NCBI RefSeq assembly: GCF_000015725.1
Contig: NC_008825.1
Span: forward strand, 2,666,001 to 2,730,000
From: Methylibium petroleiphilum PM1
GTDB lineage: Bacteria > Pseudomonadota > Gammaproteobacteria > Burkholderiales > Burkholderiaceae_C
DNA length: 64,000 nt
Direction: 5' to 3'
In this document: positions 18,528-27,190 of the stretch, one piece after another
Layout of the letters: the number at the start of each line of letters is the position of its first letter
Position numbering within the stretch: the first letter of the stretch is position 1
Notes under the pieces: model-generated
What the model saw: the letters and a program-made list of their open reading frames with translations, nothing else
Told to the model about the DNA's origin: nothing
Database searches by the model: none
Translations under genes and position numbers: made by a program

Positions 18528-19198
18528 CGTGCGGCTCCTTGCGTCCGGCCCAGGGCTCGCTCGACCAGCGCGTCGAGGTAGCGATCGAACAGGCCCTGCG
18601 ACTCCTGGTGGAACATGCGGATGCGGCCGGTGTGGCTCAACAGCAGCAGGCCCACGGTGTGCGCGAACAGCGCGGTGACCTCGGCCAGGGCGTCGCGCTC
18701 ACCCAGGCCCAGTTGCGCCAGCGCGCGCTGCGCCGGTGCCAGCGCCGCGCGCAGGCGGGCATTGAGCTGCTCGTTGAGCTGCGGTGTCAGGCCGCGCGGT
18801 TGCAGGCCCTGGAACAGATAGAAGCCCAGATCCAGGTCGCGCGGGTTCTCGCGGTAGAAGCCGAAGAAGGCATTGGCGGCGCTGCGCAGGGTCGCCGCCT
18901 CGGCCGGCTCGCCCCGCCGCGCCGCGCCCGGCCGGGCCGCGGCCACGGCCTGGTTCAGGCGCTCCAGCGATTCGCCGAGCAGCGCGCCGTACATCTCCTC
19001 CTTGCTCGCGAAGTAGCTGTAGATCGCGCCCGGCGTGTAGCCGGCGCGGCGGGCGATCTCGCGCACGCTCGCGCGCTCGAGCCCGAGCTCGAAGAAGGCG
19101 GCCCGTGCGGCATCGAGCACCAGCGCGCGGCGTGCATCGGCCACGGCGCGCTGGCGCATCCCGCGCTCGGCGCTGGGCAGGGTGGTTGATTTCGGCAT
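18524..19198 (-). CDS. TetR-family transcriptional regulator
   Basis: A 224-aa regulator with an N-terminal TetR helix-turn-helix (REIARRAGYTPGAIYSYFAS, about residues 46-65) and a ligand-binding helical C-terminal domain. The ATG at 19196-19198 is the first with homology; upstream open frame is shadow of the divergent gene. Only 75 bp separate it from the HpaB-family flavoprotein gene, and this gap contains a perfect 15-bp palindrome that is a likely operator. It probably represses both its own transcript (with the isochorismatase gene) and the flavoprotein. The ligand is unknown. Confidence 0.88.
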   Translation of the reverse strand: MPKSTTLPSAERGMRQRAVADARRALVLDAARAAFFELGLERASVREIARRAGYTPGAIYSYFASKEEMYGALLGESLERLNQAVAAARPGAARRGEPAEAATLRSAANAFFGFYRENPRDLDLGFYLFQGLQPRGLTPQLNEQLNARLRAALAPAQRALAQLGLGERDALAEVTALFAHTVGLLLLSHTGRIRMFHQESQGLFDRYLDALVERALGRTQGAAR

Positions 19199-19225
19199 CG
19201 CTCGAATATACAGTTGATCAATTCT

Positions 19226-19240
19226 TTGAACACTGTTCAA
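19226..19240. promoter_or_regulatory. Candidate TetR operator palindrome
   Basis: TTGAACACTGTTCAA is a perfect inverted repeat (7-1-7) in the 75-bp divergent gap between the TetR gene and the HpaB-family gene. A second shorter palindrome, TTGATCAA, sits at 19214-19221 in the same AT-rich patch. Spacing and symmetry fit a TetR dimer site controlling both promoters. No binding evidence is available. Confidence 0.5.
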
Positions 19241-19273
19241 TTTTCCAAACCAACACCGCGAAGACCTGCCGCC

Positions 19274-20902
19274 ATGAACGCTCCGACCTCCATCGCCCCG
19301 CCGGCTCGCCCGGCCACCCTGATGTCCGGCGCCGACTACCGCGACTCGCTGCGCCGCTACAAGCCGACGGTCTACGTCGACGGCCAGCGGGTCGACTCGG
19401 TGGCCGACGCGCCGTCGCTGCGCCCCGGCGTCAACGCCCTCGCCTACACCTACGACTTCGCCCGCGACCCGGCGATGGCGCCGCTGGCGCTGGCCGTGCA
19501 GTCGAGCCGCGGCTTCACCGTGAACCGCATGGCCCACGTCAACGAGTCGGCCGGCGACCTGCTCAACAAGCTGGAGGCGGTGCGCCTGCTGTGCCAGGAG
19601 ACCGGTTGCGCGCAGCGCTACCTGATGCACGACGCGCTGAACGGCATCGCCCAGGTCAGCGCGCGCCTGGACGACGCCAAGGGCAGTACCGAGCACCGCG
19701 CCCGCTTCCAGGCTTACCTGGCGCGCGTGCAGGACGAGGACCTGAGCCTCGGCGTCGCGATGACCGACGCCAAGGGCGACCGCAGCAAGCGTCCGCATCA
19801 GCAGGCCAACCCCGACACCTATGTGCACGTGGTCGAGCGCAACGGCAAGGGCATCGTGATCTCGGGCACCAAGGCCATCGTGACCGGCGCGCCCTACATG
19901 CACGAGCTGCTGGTCATGCCGGGGCGCAACATGGGCGCCGAGGACGCCGACTTCGCCGTCTGCTGCGCGGTGCCGATCGACGCGCCAGGCATGACGCTGG
20001 TGTCGCGCCCCGCGGGCCGACCGGGCGACAAGCTCGAGCACGGCGCGGCGCTGTTCTCGCGCCGCTATGGCCAGGCCACCGCGGTGGTGATCTTCGACCG
20101 CGTGTTCGTTCCCTGGGAGCGCGTGTTCTATGCCGGCCAGGACGGCGAGTGGGAGCACAGCGGCGTGCTGACCTACAGCTACGCCACCCACCACCGCCAC
20201 AGCTGCATCGCCGCGCGCGCCGGCTTCGGCGACCTGCTGATCGGCGCCGGCGCGCTGATGTGCGAGGCCAACGGCTTCGACCCCGGCGAGAAGAGCAACC
20301 TGCGCGAGCCGATGGTCGAACTGATCAAGATCACCGAGGGCTTCTTCGCCTGCGGCGTGGCCGCCAGTGTGTACGGCACGGCCGATCCGTACAGCGGCAG
20401 CTTCATGCCCGAGCCGGTGTTCAGCAACATCGGCAAGCTGCTGATGTCGACCCAGATCTACGACATGCACCGCCTGGCGCACGAGGTCTCGGGCGGCCTG
20501 ATCGTCGCGCTGCCCGGCCCTGACGAGGACCACAACCCGGCCACCGCCGCCACGCTGTCCGAGGTGCTGCGCGCCAACCCGACGGTGCCCTACGACAAGC
20601 GCATCGAGGTCGCGCGTTTCATCGAGGACCTGACCGCCTCCTACCAGGGCGGCTGGTATTCGGTGATCAGCCTGCACGGCGGCGGCTCGCCGGCCGCGCT
20701 GAAGCAGGAAATCTGGCGCAACTACCCGGTGGGCAGCAAGGTGGAGCTGGTCGAGCGGCTGCTCGACCGCGGCGTGCTGCATGACGAGACGCGCGCGATC
20801 ACGCGGAACCGCCAGCCTGGCCGCTGCTGCGACACCGGCTGCACCGTGCCGGGCCAGCCGGTGATGGTGGCGCTGCCGGAGTCGACGCGAAAGCAGGACT
20901 GA
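19274..20902 (+). CDS. 4-hydroxyphenylacetate 3-hydroxylase/4-hydroxybutyryl-CoA dehydratase-family flavoprotein
   Basis: A 542-aa protein of the HpaB/AbfD superfamily (acyl-CoA-dehydrogenase-like FAD fold). Recognisable blocks include MSGADYRDSLRR at the N-terminus, AMTDAKGDRSKRP (near 160) and VISGTKAIVTGAPYMHEL (near 195). Compared from memory with clostridial AbfD, the [4Fe-4S] ligands appear mostly lost: one of the Cys99/Cys103 pair is Tyr, and the Cys299 position is Ala. Radical dehydration is therefore unlikely, and a flavin-dependent aromatic hydroxylase or another acyl-CoA role is possible. The substrate is unknown. Control is probably by the divergent TetR gene. Confidence 0.75.
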   Translation: MNAPTSIAPPARPATLMSGADYRDSLRRYKPTVYVDGQRVDSVADAPSLRPGVNALAYTYDFARDPAMAPLALAVQSSRGFTVNRMAHVNESAGDLLNKLEAVRLLCQETGCAQRYLMHDALNGIAQVSARLDDAKGSTEHRARFQAYLARVQDEDLSLGVAMTDAKGDRSKRPHQQANPDTYVHVVERNGKGIVISGTKAIVTGAPYMHELLVMPGRNMGAEDADFAVCCAVPIDAPGMTLVSRPAGRPGDKLEHGAALFSRRYGQATAVVIFDRVFVPWERVFYAGQDGEWEHSGVLTYSYATHHRHSCIAARAGFGDLLIGAGALMCEANGFDPGEKSNLREPMVELIKITEGFFACGVAASVYGTADPYSGSFMPEPVFSNIGKLLMSTQIYDMHRLAHEVSGGLIVALPGPDEDHNPATAATLSEVLRANPTVPYDKRIEVARFIEDLTASYQGGWYSVISLHGGGSPAALKQEIWRNYPVGSKVELVERLLDRGVLHDETRAITRNRQPGRCCDTGCTVPGQPVMVALPESTRKQD

Positions 20903-20912
20903 GCGTCCGCAC

Positions 20913-21893
20913 TCAGCCCTGCGTGCGCACCACGATGCGGCCACGCACCTCGCCCCGCATCAAGCGGGCGGCGGCGTCGATGGCTTCGTCCAGGCCGATC
21001 TCGGTGGTCATCGACTGCAGCAGCGCGGGGTCCAGATCCTTCGCGAGGCGCGCCCAGGCCTGCTGGCGCAACGCCAGCGGCGCCATCACGCTGTCCACGC
21101 CGAGCAGCGCCACGCTGCGCAGGATGAAGGGCATCACCGTGCCCGGCAGGTCGGCGCCCTGCGCCAGGCCGCAGGCGGTCACGGCACCGCCGTAGCGCGT
21201 CTGGGCGCAGGCGTTGACGAGCGTGTGGCTGCCCACCGCATCGACCACGGCGGCCCAGCGTTCGGTCTGCAGCGGCTTGCCCGGGGCGCTCAGCTCGGCG
21301 CGGTCGATCACCGACTCGGCCCCGAGTTGCTTCAGGTAGTCGGCCTCGCTGGCCTTGCCGGTGGCTGCGACGACGCGATGGCCCAGCTTGTGCAGCAACG
21401 CCACGGCGACCGAGCCCACGCCGCCGGTCGCGCCGGTCACCAGCACCTCGCCGTCGCCGGCCTGGATGCCATGGCGCTCGAGCGCCAGCACGCTCAGCAT
21501 CGCGGTGTAGCCGGCCGTGCCGATTGCCATCGCCTGCCGGGGCGTGAAGGCATCGGGCAGGCGCACCAGCCAGTCGCCCTTGAGCCGCGCCTTGCCGGCC
21601 AGGCAGCCCTTGTGGACCTCGGCGACGCCGAAGCCGTTGAGCACCACGCGGTCGCCGGCCTTCCAGGCGGGGTGGCGGCTCTCGATCACGGTGCCGGCGC
21701 CGTCGATGCCGGCGACCATCGGCCAGCTGCGCACCACCGGCAGGCGGTTGGTGATCGCCAGGCCGTCCTTGTAGTTGAGGGTGGAGTAGTCGATCGCCAC
21801 CGTGACATCGCCGTCCGGCAGGAAGCTGTCGTCGACCTCGCGCACCTCGGCGCGAAAACCCTCGCTCTTGTCGAGCACCAAAGCCTTGAACAT
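20913..21893 (-). CDS. acuI: AcuI/YhdH-type acryloyl-CoA reductase (MDR family)
   Basis: A 326-aa medium-chain reductase. The GroES-like N-terminal half holds YSTLNYKDGLAIT (residues about 36-48), and the Rossmann NADPH-binding motif is VTGATGGVGSVAVALLHKLG. There are no zinc ligands, as expected for the YhdH/AcuI subfamily. AcuI reduces acryloyl-CoA to propionyl-CoA with NADPH and detoxifies acrylate-derived intermediates. It follows a TetR gene of the AcuR/NemR type by 47 bp in the same direction, which parallels the acuR-acuI arrangement known from Rhodobacter. Assignment to AcuI rather than another MDR reductase is by sequence character and context. Confidence 0.8.
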   Translation of the reverse strand: MFKALVLDKSEGFRAEVREVDDSFLPDGDVTVAIDYSTLNYKDGLAITNRLPVVRSWPMVAGIDGAGTVIESRHPAWKAGDRVVLNGFGVAEVHKGCLAGKARLKGDWLVRLPDAFTPRQAMAIGTAGYTAMLSVLALERHGIQAGDGEVLVTGATGGVGSVAVALLHKLGHRVVAATGKASEADYLKQLGAESVIDRAELSAPGKPLQTERWAAVVDAVGSHTLVNACAQTRYGGAVTACGLAQGADLPGTVMPFILRSVALLGVDSVMAPLALRQQAWARLAKDLDPALLQSMTTEIGLDEAIDAAARLMRGEVRGRIVVRTQG

Positions 21894-21940
21894 GTTCGCG
21901 TCTCCTCGTGAGTGGATGGTCGGGGTCGGTACTTGGCGGC

Positions 21941-22606
21941 TCAGTCGGGGGCGACGAGCCGTCGGAAATCGGCAATGGCGGCCTCCAGCGGCGCGCCGTC
22001 ACGCGCCAGGCGGGCACGCAGCACGGCCCCTTCCCAGGCCGTCCAGAAGCCGCGCGCGGCCAGCGCGGGGTCGAGCCCGCGGCGCACCTCGCCGCGCGCT
22101 TGCGCCGCGGCGAGCGCACGCGCCAGCACCTCGCCCCATTCGTCGAGCGAGGCCAGCAGGCGCTGCCGGAAGCCCTCGTGCAGCCCGCCCAGTTCCTGGC
22201 CCAGCGCCCCGACCAGGCAACCGCGCTGCCAGCCGTGCCGCGCCATGCCCTCGAGCGACTCGGCCAGGAAGGCGGCGAACTGCGCATCGACGTGGCGCAC
22301 CGTCGGCGCTTCTCCTCCGAAACAGCGCTCGAGCCGCTTCAGGAAGAACGCCTGGTAGCCCTCCAGCACCGCATAGCCGAAGTCATCCTTGCTGGGGAAG
22401 TAGTGATAGAACGAACCCTTCGGCACCCCGGCCGAACGCAGCACTGCGTCCACGCCGCTGGCGGCCCAGCCGCGTTCGAGCACGGCCTCGATGCCGGCAC
22501 GCACCAACCGGGCCCGCGTGCCGTCACGAGCGTCGCCGCGTTCGGCATGGCTGCGCCGGACGGCGACGGGGCGTGCGCGATCTGGCGCAAGGGAAGAGGC
22601 AGGCAT
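21941..22606 (-). CDS. acuR: TetR-family regulator, AcuR/NemR-like
   Basis: A 221-aa repressor. The HTH is VDAVLRSAGVPKGSFYHYFP (about residues 52-71). The C-terminal half has the RGCLVGALGQEL segment with a conserved cysteine, as in NemR/AcuR-type proteins that sense electrophiles such as acrylate or N-ethylmaleimide. A box resembling the NemR site lies 14 bp upstream of the ATG. It is the first gene of a two-gene transcript with the acryloyl-CoA reductase. The gene symbol is tentative, since ligand specificity cannot be read from the sequence. Confidence 0.72.
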   Translation of the reverse strand: MPASSLAPDRARPVAVRRSHAERGDARDGTRARLVRAGIEAVLERGWAASGVDAVLRSAGVPKGSFYHYFPSKDDFGYAVLEGYQAFFLKRLERCFGGEAPTVRHVDAQFAAFLAESLEGMARHGWQRGCLVGALGQELGGLHEGFRQRLLASLDEWGEVLARALAAAQARGEVRRGLDPALAARGFWTAWEGAVLRARLARDGAPLEAAIADFRRLVAPD

Positions 22607-22619
22607 GGCGTCCGAAGAT

Positions 22620-22634
22620 TAGACCGATCGTCTA
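22620..22634. promoter_or_regulatory. Candidate TetR (NemR-type) operator
   Basis: TAGACCGATCGTCTA has 5-bp inverted arms (TAGAC/GTCTA) and resembles the NemR consensus TAGACC-N4-GGTCTA with one base missing. It lies 14 bp before the AcuR/NemR-like regulator's ATG, a normal autoregulation position. Part of an AT-richer patch. Confidence 0.5.
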
Positions 22635-22728
22635 CATTTTTCAAGGCCGACTGCCGCGGGCCCCTGCCGGGCACCGTCGATCGGCCGAGAAAGTCAGCTA
22701 AGTGCTTGTGAAACAAGAAGTTTCCGCC

Positions 22729-22758
22729 TTGACGTCAGCGCCCGGCCGCCGCTATCTT
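22729..22758 (+). promoter_or_regulatory. Candidate sigma-70 promoter, possibly leaderless
   Basis: TTGACG (22729-22734) and TATCTT (22753-22758) are separated by 18 bp. The expected start of transcription, about 7 nt further, falls on or next to the ATG at 22766 of the NlpC/P60 gene, so the mRNA could be leaderless. No ribosome-binding site is visible before that ATG, which agrees. Confidence 0.45.
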
Positions 22759-22765
22759 CGCGGCC

Positions 22766-23443
22766 ATGATCCGACTGCCCCGGAGCCTGCGGCCGCCATT
22801 GGCCAGCCTGTGCTTGGCCTTGTGCCTGGCCGGCACGAACGTGCAGGCCGAGCCGGGTGCCACCGACAGCGCGCCGGACAGCGTGGCCCGCTTCCTCGCC
22901 GAGCGCGGCCTGATCGAACCGATCCCGGCCGATTCCTCGTTCGCCCAGCAGGTGCGCGAGCGCGCCGCCGACTGGACCTCGGACCTCGTACTGTCGGCCA
23001 TGAACTTCCTGGGCGTGCGCTACCGCCGCGGCGGCGAGACCGCCGAGCAGGGCTTCGACTGCAGCGGTTTCACGCGCCACGTGTTCGAGGCCAGCGTCGG
23101 ACTGGTGCTGCCGCGCCGCTCGAACGAGCAGGCCAAGGCGCCGGGCCTGCTGAACGTCAACCGCGACGAGCTCAAGCCTGGCGACCTGGTGTTCTTCAAC
23201 ACCCTGCGCACGGCGTTCTCGCATGTCGGCATCTACGTCGGCGACGGCAAGTTCATCCACGCCCCCCGCACCGGCGGCAAGGTGCGTGTGGAGGACATGC
23301 GTGTCGCCTACTGGAGCAAGCGCTACGACGGTGCACGGCGTGCGCCGCAGCCGGCCGAAACGGCGGTCACGGCGAGCCCGGCATCGACACCCGCGGTGGC
23401 CGCGACCGCCCTCGCCTCGCCACTCGCCAGCCCCGGTCATTGA
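22766..23443 (+). CDS. NlpC/P60-family peptidoglycan endopeptidase
   Basis: A 225-aa secreted protein with an N-terminal signal peptide (hydrophobic [17 protein letters not shown], cleavage near residue 29). An NlpC/P60 (C40) domain spans about residues 72-190. Catalytic residues visible are Cys99 (FDCSGF), His153 (FSHVGIY) and His165 (FIHAP). Such enzymes cut the D-Glu-meso-DAP bond in peptidoglycan stem peptides. The last ~35 residues are a low-complexity Ala/Thr/Pro/Ser tail. The upstream neighbour is divergent. moaA follows 44 bp later. Confidence 0.9.
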   Translation: MIRLPRSLRPPLASLCLALCLAGTNVQAEPGATDSAPDSVARFLAERGLIEPIPADSSFAQQVRERAADWTSDLVLSAMNFLGVRYRRGGETAEQGFDCSGFTRHVFEASVGLVLPRRSNEQAKAPGLLNVNRDELKPGDLVFFNTLRTAFSHVGIYVGDGKFIHAPRTGGKVRVEDMRVAYWSKRYDGARRAPQPAETAVTASPASTPAVAATALASPLASPGH

Positions 23444-23486
23444 GCGGCGCGCACTGCGCGGCGCGGCGCCCGCGGCACAATGCCGC

Positions 23487-24614
23487 ATGGCCGAGCGCAG
23501 CATCCCCCTGATCGACCACCGGCAACACGCCACGCGGCCGGCCGTGCCCGCGCAGGCACCGCCGCCGAGCGGGCTGCTGAGCGACCGCCGCGGCCGTGCG
23601 CTGCACGACCTGCGCATTTCGGTCACCGACCGCTGCAACTTCCGCTGCAGCTACTGCATGCCCAAGGAAGTGTTCGACAAGGACCACCGCTTCCTGCCGC
23701 ACGGCGAGTTGCTGAGCTTCGAGGAAACCACGCGGCTGGCGCGCCTGTTCACGCTGCACGGCGTGCGCAAGATTCGCCTGACCGGCGGTGAACCGCTGCT
23801 GCGCAAGAACCTCGAGATCCTGGTCGCGCAACTGGCGGCTCTGCGCACGCCCGACGGCGAGCCGCTCGACCTGACGCTCACCACCAACGCCTCGCTGCTC
23901 GCGCGCAAGGCGGTGGCGCTGCGCATGGCCGGGCTGCGGCGCGTCACTGTCAGCCTCGATGCACTCGACGACGCCGTGTTCCGCCGCATGAACGACGTCG
24001 ATTTCCCGGTGGCCGACGTGCTGGCCGGCATCGAAGCGGCGATCGCCGCGGGGCTGGCGCCGATCAAGGTCAACATGGTGGTCAAGCGCGGAACCAACGA
24101 CCAGGAGATCGTGCCGATGGCGCGCTTCTTCCGCGAACGGTTCGGCGGCCGGGTGGTGCTGCGCTTCATCGAATACATGGATGTCGGCATCACCAACGGC
24201 TGGCGCATGGACGAGGTGCTGCCCTCGGCGCAGGTGGTGCAGCGCATCCACGAGGTCTTCCCGCTGCGTGCGCTCGAGCCCACCGCGCCGGGCGAGACCG
24301 CCGAGCGCTGGGGCTATGCCGATGGCCGCGGCGAGATCGGCGTGATCTCCAGCGTCACGCACGCTTTCTGCGGCGACTGCAACCGCGCCCGCCTGTCGAC
24401 CGAGGGCAAGCTCTACCTCTGCCTGTTCGCGCAGCGCGGCCACGACCTGCGCGCGCTGCTGCGCGACCCGGCCGCCTACGACGACCGGCAGATCGCCGCG
24501 GCGATCGGACAGATCTGGCAGGGCCGCGACGATCGCTACTCCGAACTGCGCGGCAGTGCGGCCGGCGCAGAGGCGGCGGCCGCCAAGGTCGAGATGAGCT
24601 ACATCGGTGGTTGA
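23487..24614 (+). CDS. moaA: MoaA, GTP 3',8-cyclase (molybdenum cofactor step 1)
   Basis: A 375-aa radical SAM enzyme. The N-terminal cluster ligands are Cys50, Cys54 and Cys57 (CNFRCSYC). The C-terminal cluster ligands lie in [19 protein letters not shown] (19 residues; three Cys), and the C-terminus ends in Gly-Gly. It converts GTP to 3',8-cyclo-dihydro-GTP for cyclic pyranopterin synthesis. The ATG at 23487 leaves a ~35-residue Pro/Ala-rich extension before the conserved region. First gene of a moaA-mobA-GNAT-moeA set. Confidence 0.96.
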   Translation: MAERSIPLIDHRQHATRPAVPAQAPPPSGLLSDRRGRALHDLRISVTDRCNFRCSYCMPKEVFDKDHRFLPHGELLSFEETTRLARLFTLHGVRKIRLTGGEPLLRKNLEILVAQLAALRTPDGEPLDLTLTTNASLLARKAVALRMAGLRRVTVSLDALDDAVFRRMNDVDFPVADVLAGIEAAIAAGLAPIKVNMVVKRGTNDQEIVPMARFFRERFGGRVVLRFIEYMDVGITNGWRMDEVLPSAQVVQRIHEVFPLRALEPTAPGETAERWGYADGRGEIGVISSVTHAFCGDCNRARLSTEGKLYLCLFAQRGHDLRALLRDPAAYDDRQIAAAIGQIWQGRDDRYSELRGSAAGAEAAAAKVEMSYIGG

Positions 24615-24626
24615 GGCACGAGCGCG

Positions 24627-25238
24627 ATGATCGGCGCCGAACACATCACGGGTGTCGTCCTCGCCGGCGGGCGCGGCAGCCGCATGGGCGGCGTGGACAA
24701 GGGCCTGCAGCCCTACCGAGGCATCCCGCTCGCGCTGCACGCGCTGATGCGGCTGCAACCCCAGGTCGGGACAACGATGATCAATGCCAACCGCAACCTG
24801 GCCGCCTACGAGAGCTTCGGTGTGCCGGTCTGGCCCGACACCGACCCCGACTTCGCCGGGCCGCTGTCGGGCTTCCTGGTCGGGCTGGAGCGTGCCGAGA
24901 CGCCGTTCGTCGTGACCGTGCCCTGCGACACGCCGGACTTCCCCGACGATCTGGTGGCTCGCCTGGCCCACGCACTGGAGGCCGAGGACGCCGAGCTCGC
25001 GATGGTGCGCGCCCCCGACAGCGCCGACGCTCCCGGCGCGCCACGGCCCCAGCCGGTGTTCTGCCTGCTGCGCTCCACCCTGCTGGAAAGCCTGGTCCGC
25101 TTCGTCCACGCCGGGGGCCGCAAGATCGACCGCTGGACGGCGCAGCACCGCTGCGCGATGGTCGACTTCGACGCCGCCCCGTTCTTCAACGCCAACACGC
25201 TGGACGAACTGCGCCGGCTGGAGACGCAGCGTGTCTGA
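24627..25238 (+). CDS. mobA: MobA, molybdenum cofactor guanylyltransferase
   Basis: A 203-aa nucleotidyltransferase with the GTP-binding motif [16 protein letters not shown] (residues about 12-27) and the PCDTPDFP block near 98. It attaches GMP to molybdopterin to form the MGD cofactor of DMSO-reductase-family enzymes. It lies 12 bp after moaA and overlaps the following GNAT gene by 8 bp. Confidence 0.95.
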   Translation: MIGAEHITGVVLAGGRGSRMGGVDKGLQPYRGIPLALHALMRLQPQVGTTMINANRNLAAYESFGVPVWPDTDPDFAGPLSGFLVGLERAETPFVVTVPCDTPDFPDDLVARLAHALEAEDAELAMVRAPDSADAPGAPRPQPVFCLLRSTLLESLVRFVHAGGRKIDRWTAQHRCAMVDFDAAPFFNANTLDELRRLETQRV

Positions 25239-25812
25239 GCCGACCCTCGCCCGGCGCCCGAGCGCGCAGCAGCCGGCCGTGATCCGGCGCCTGGGTCCGG
25301 CCGACCTGCTGGCCTACAAGAACCTGCGTGACGAGGCGCTGCGCCTCTACCCCGAGGCCTTCACCTCCGACCACGAGAGCCAGCGCCTGCGCACGCCCGA
25401 GAGCTATCTGGGCCGGCTCGGGCTGAACGAGCCGCTGGGCGGCAGCTTCCTGCTGGGCGCCTTCGTCAAGGAAGACGGCGGACGCGAGCGGCTCGTCGGA
25501 TCGGTCGGCCTCGAGCGCGACACCCGCAACAAGACCCGCCACATCAGCCGCCTGATCGGGCTGATGGTGCTGCCCACCCACAACGGCCACGGCATCGGCA
25601 GCGCACTGGTCGGCGCCTGCGTCACCGCGGCGCACCAGGCCGCCGACCTCCAGATGATCGTGCTCAGCGTCACCGCCTCGAGCGACCGCGTGCTGCGGCT
25701 GTACGAACGTGCGGGCTTCCGCCGCTACGGCCTGCTGCCGCGCGCGGTGCGGCTGGTCGACGCGCGCGGCGAACACTACTTCGATCGCGCACACATGCAG
25801 CTCACGCTGTGA
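25231..25812 (+). CDS. GNAT-family N-acetyltransferase
   Basis: A 193-aa acetyltransferase with the acetyl-CoA-binding signature in [20 protein letters not shown] (residues about 111-130; Q/R-x-x-G-x-G/A here as NGHGIG) and the C-terminal [11 protein letters not shown]. The substrate is unknown. It starts inside the mobA 3' end (8-bp overlap) and precedes moeA by 16 bp, so it is expressed with cofactor genes; no functional link is known. Confidence 0.88.
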   Translation: MSEPTLARRPSAQQPAVIRRLGPADLLAYKNLRDEALRLYPEAFTSDHESQRLRTPESYLGRLGLNEPLGGSFLLGAFVKEDGGRERLVGSVGLERDTRNKTRHISRLIGLMVLPTHNGHGIGSALVGACVTAAHQAADLQMIVLSVTASSDRVLRLYERAGFRRYGLLPRAVRLVDARGEHYFDRAHMQLTL

Positions 25813-25828
25813 AGCACGCGCCCTGACG

Positions 25829-27130
25829 ATGGACTCACCGACCCCCTCCGCCTTGCCGTCGATCGAACAGATCGCCTCCTGCATCGCCGGCTACGACCCC
25901 AATGCGCTGGCCGTGGCGCAGGCGCAGGACTTCATCGCGCGCTTCGTGCCGAAAGTCGGCGCGGTGGAGCAGCTCGCGCTGCGCAGTGCGCTCGGCCGCG
26001 TGCTGGCGCACGACATCATCTCGCCGATCGATGTGCCGGCGCACGACAATTCGGCGATGGACGGCTACGCGTTGCGCGGTGCCGATCTGCGCGACGGCCA
26101 GCCCACCACGTTGCGCCTGGCCGGCACCGGCTTTGCCGGCCAGCAGTTCGAGGGCCGCGTGGCCGCGGGCGAATGCGTGCGCATCATGACCGGTGCCGTG
26201 ATGCCGGCCGGCCTGGACACCGTCGTGCCGCAGGAGTTCACCAGCGTCGCCGACGGCGCCGTCACGCTGCCCGCCGGCGTGGTGCGCACCGGCGACAACC
26301 GCCGCCTTGCCGGCGAGGACCTCGCGCGCGGCGAGGCCGCGCTGCAGGCCGGTCGGGTGCTGCGCCCGGCCGACATCGGCATGCTCGCCTCGCTGGGCCG
26401 GGCCGAGGTGCCGGTGCGGCGCCGGCTGCGCGTCGCCTTCTTCTCCACCGGCGACGAGCTGCGCTCGATCGGCGAGCCGCTCGAGGCCGGCTGCGTCTAC
26501 GACAGCAACCGCTACACGATCCACGGCATGCTCACGCGCCTGGGTGTCGAGCTGCTCGACCTGGGCGTGGTCCGCGACGATCCGGCCGCGCTGGAAGCCG
26601 CCTTCCGCAGCGCGTGCGAGAACGCCGACGCGGTGATCACCTCGGGCGGCGTCAGCGTCGGCGAAGCCGACCACACCAAGCAGGTGATGGCAAGGCTCGG
26701 CGAAGTGGCGTTCTGGCGCATCGCGATGCGGCCCGGCCGGCCGATGGCCTTCGGCCGCGTCGCCTCGAACGGCCGCACCGCGGTGCTGTTCGGCCTGCCC
26801 GGCAACCCGGTTGCGGTGATGGTGACCTTCTATGCCTTCGTGCGCGATGCGCTGCTGGCGATGGCCGGCGCCACGCCCCAGAGCCTGCCGTTGCTGCGCG
26901 CGCGCACCGCCGAGGCCATCCGCAAGAAGCCCGGCCGCACCGAGTACCAGCGCGGCATCGTCTCGCGCGCCGCCGACGGCGACTGGGACGTGCAGCTCAC
27001 CGGCGCCCAGGGCTCGGGCATCCTGCGCAGCATGAGCGTGGCCAACGGCCTGGTCGTGCTGCACCACGAACAGGCCTCGGTCGAGCGCGGCGGCTACGTC
27101 GACGTGTTGCCGTTCGACGGGCTCGTCTGA
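25829..27130 (+). CDS. moeA: MoeA, molybdopterin molybdenumtransferase
   Basis: A 433-aa protein with the MoeA blocks PAHDNSAMDGYA (near residue 74), RIMTGAVMPAGLDTVV, FSTGDEL and ITSGGVSVGEADH, plus GLPGNPVAV near residue 330. MoeA inserts molybdate into adenylylated molybdopterin. The ATG at 25829 starts the homologous region; the frame is open upstream over the GNAT gene. Last of the Moco gene set here; moaC, moaD and moaE are not in the window. Confidence 0.95.
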   Translation: MDSPTPSALPSIEQIASCIAGYDPNALAVAQAQDFIARFVPKVGAVEQLALRSALGRVLAHDIISPIDVPAHDNSAMDGYALRGADLRDGQPTTLRLAGTGFAGQQFEGRVAAGECVRIMTGAVMPAGLDTVVPQEFTSVADGAVTLPAGVVRTGDNRRLAGEDLARGEAALQAGRVLRPADIGMLASLGRAEVPVRRRLRVAFFSTGDELRSIGEPLEAGCVYDSNRYTIHGMLTRLGVELLDLGVVRDDPAALEAAFRSACENADAVITSGGVSVGEADHTKQVMARLGEVAFWRIAMRPGRPMAFGRVASNGRTAVLFGLPGNPVAVMVTFYAFVRDALLAMAGATPQSLPLLRARTAEAIRKKPGRTEYQRGIVSRAADGDWDVQLTGAQGSGILRSMSVANGLVVLHHEQASVERGGYVDVLPFDGLV

Positions 27131-27190
27131 GACCGAGGGGCGCGTCGCGCCGATGGCCCGCCCGCAATGATCGATCTGCAAGGAGCCCTC

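Noticed and set aside
19274-20902. Calling this gene 4-hydroxybutyryl-CoA dehydratase (abfD)
   Set aside because: The [4Fe-4S] ligand positions appear substituted (Tyr and Ala), so the radical dehydratase chemistry is not supported.
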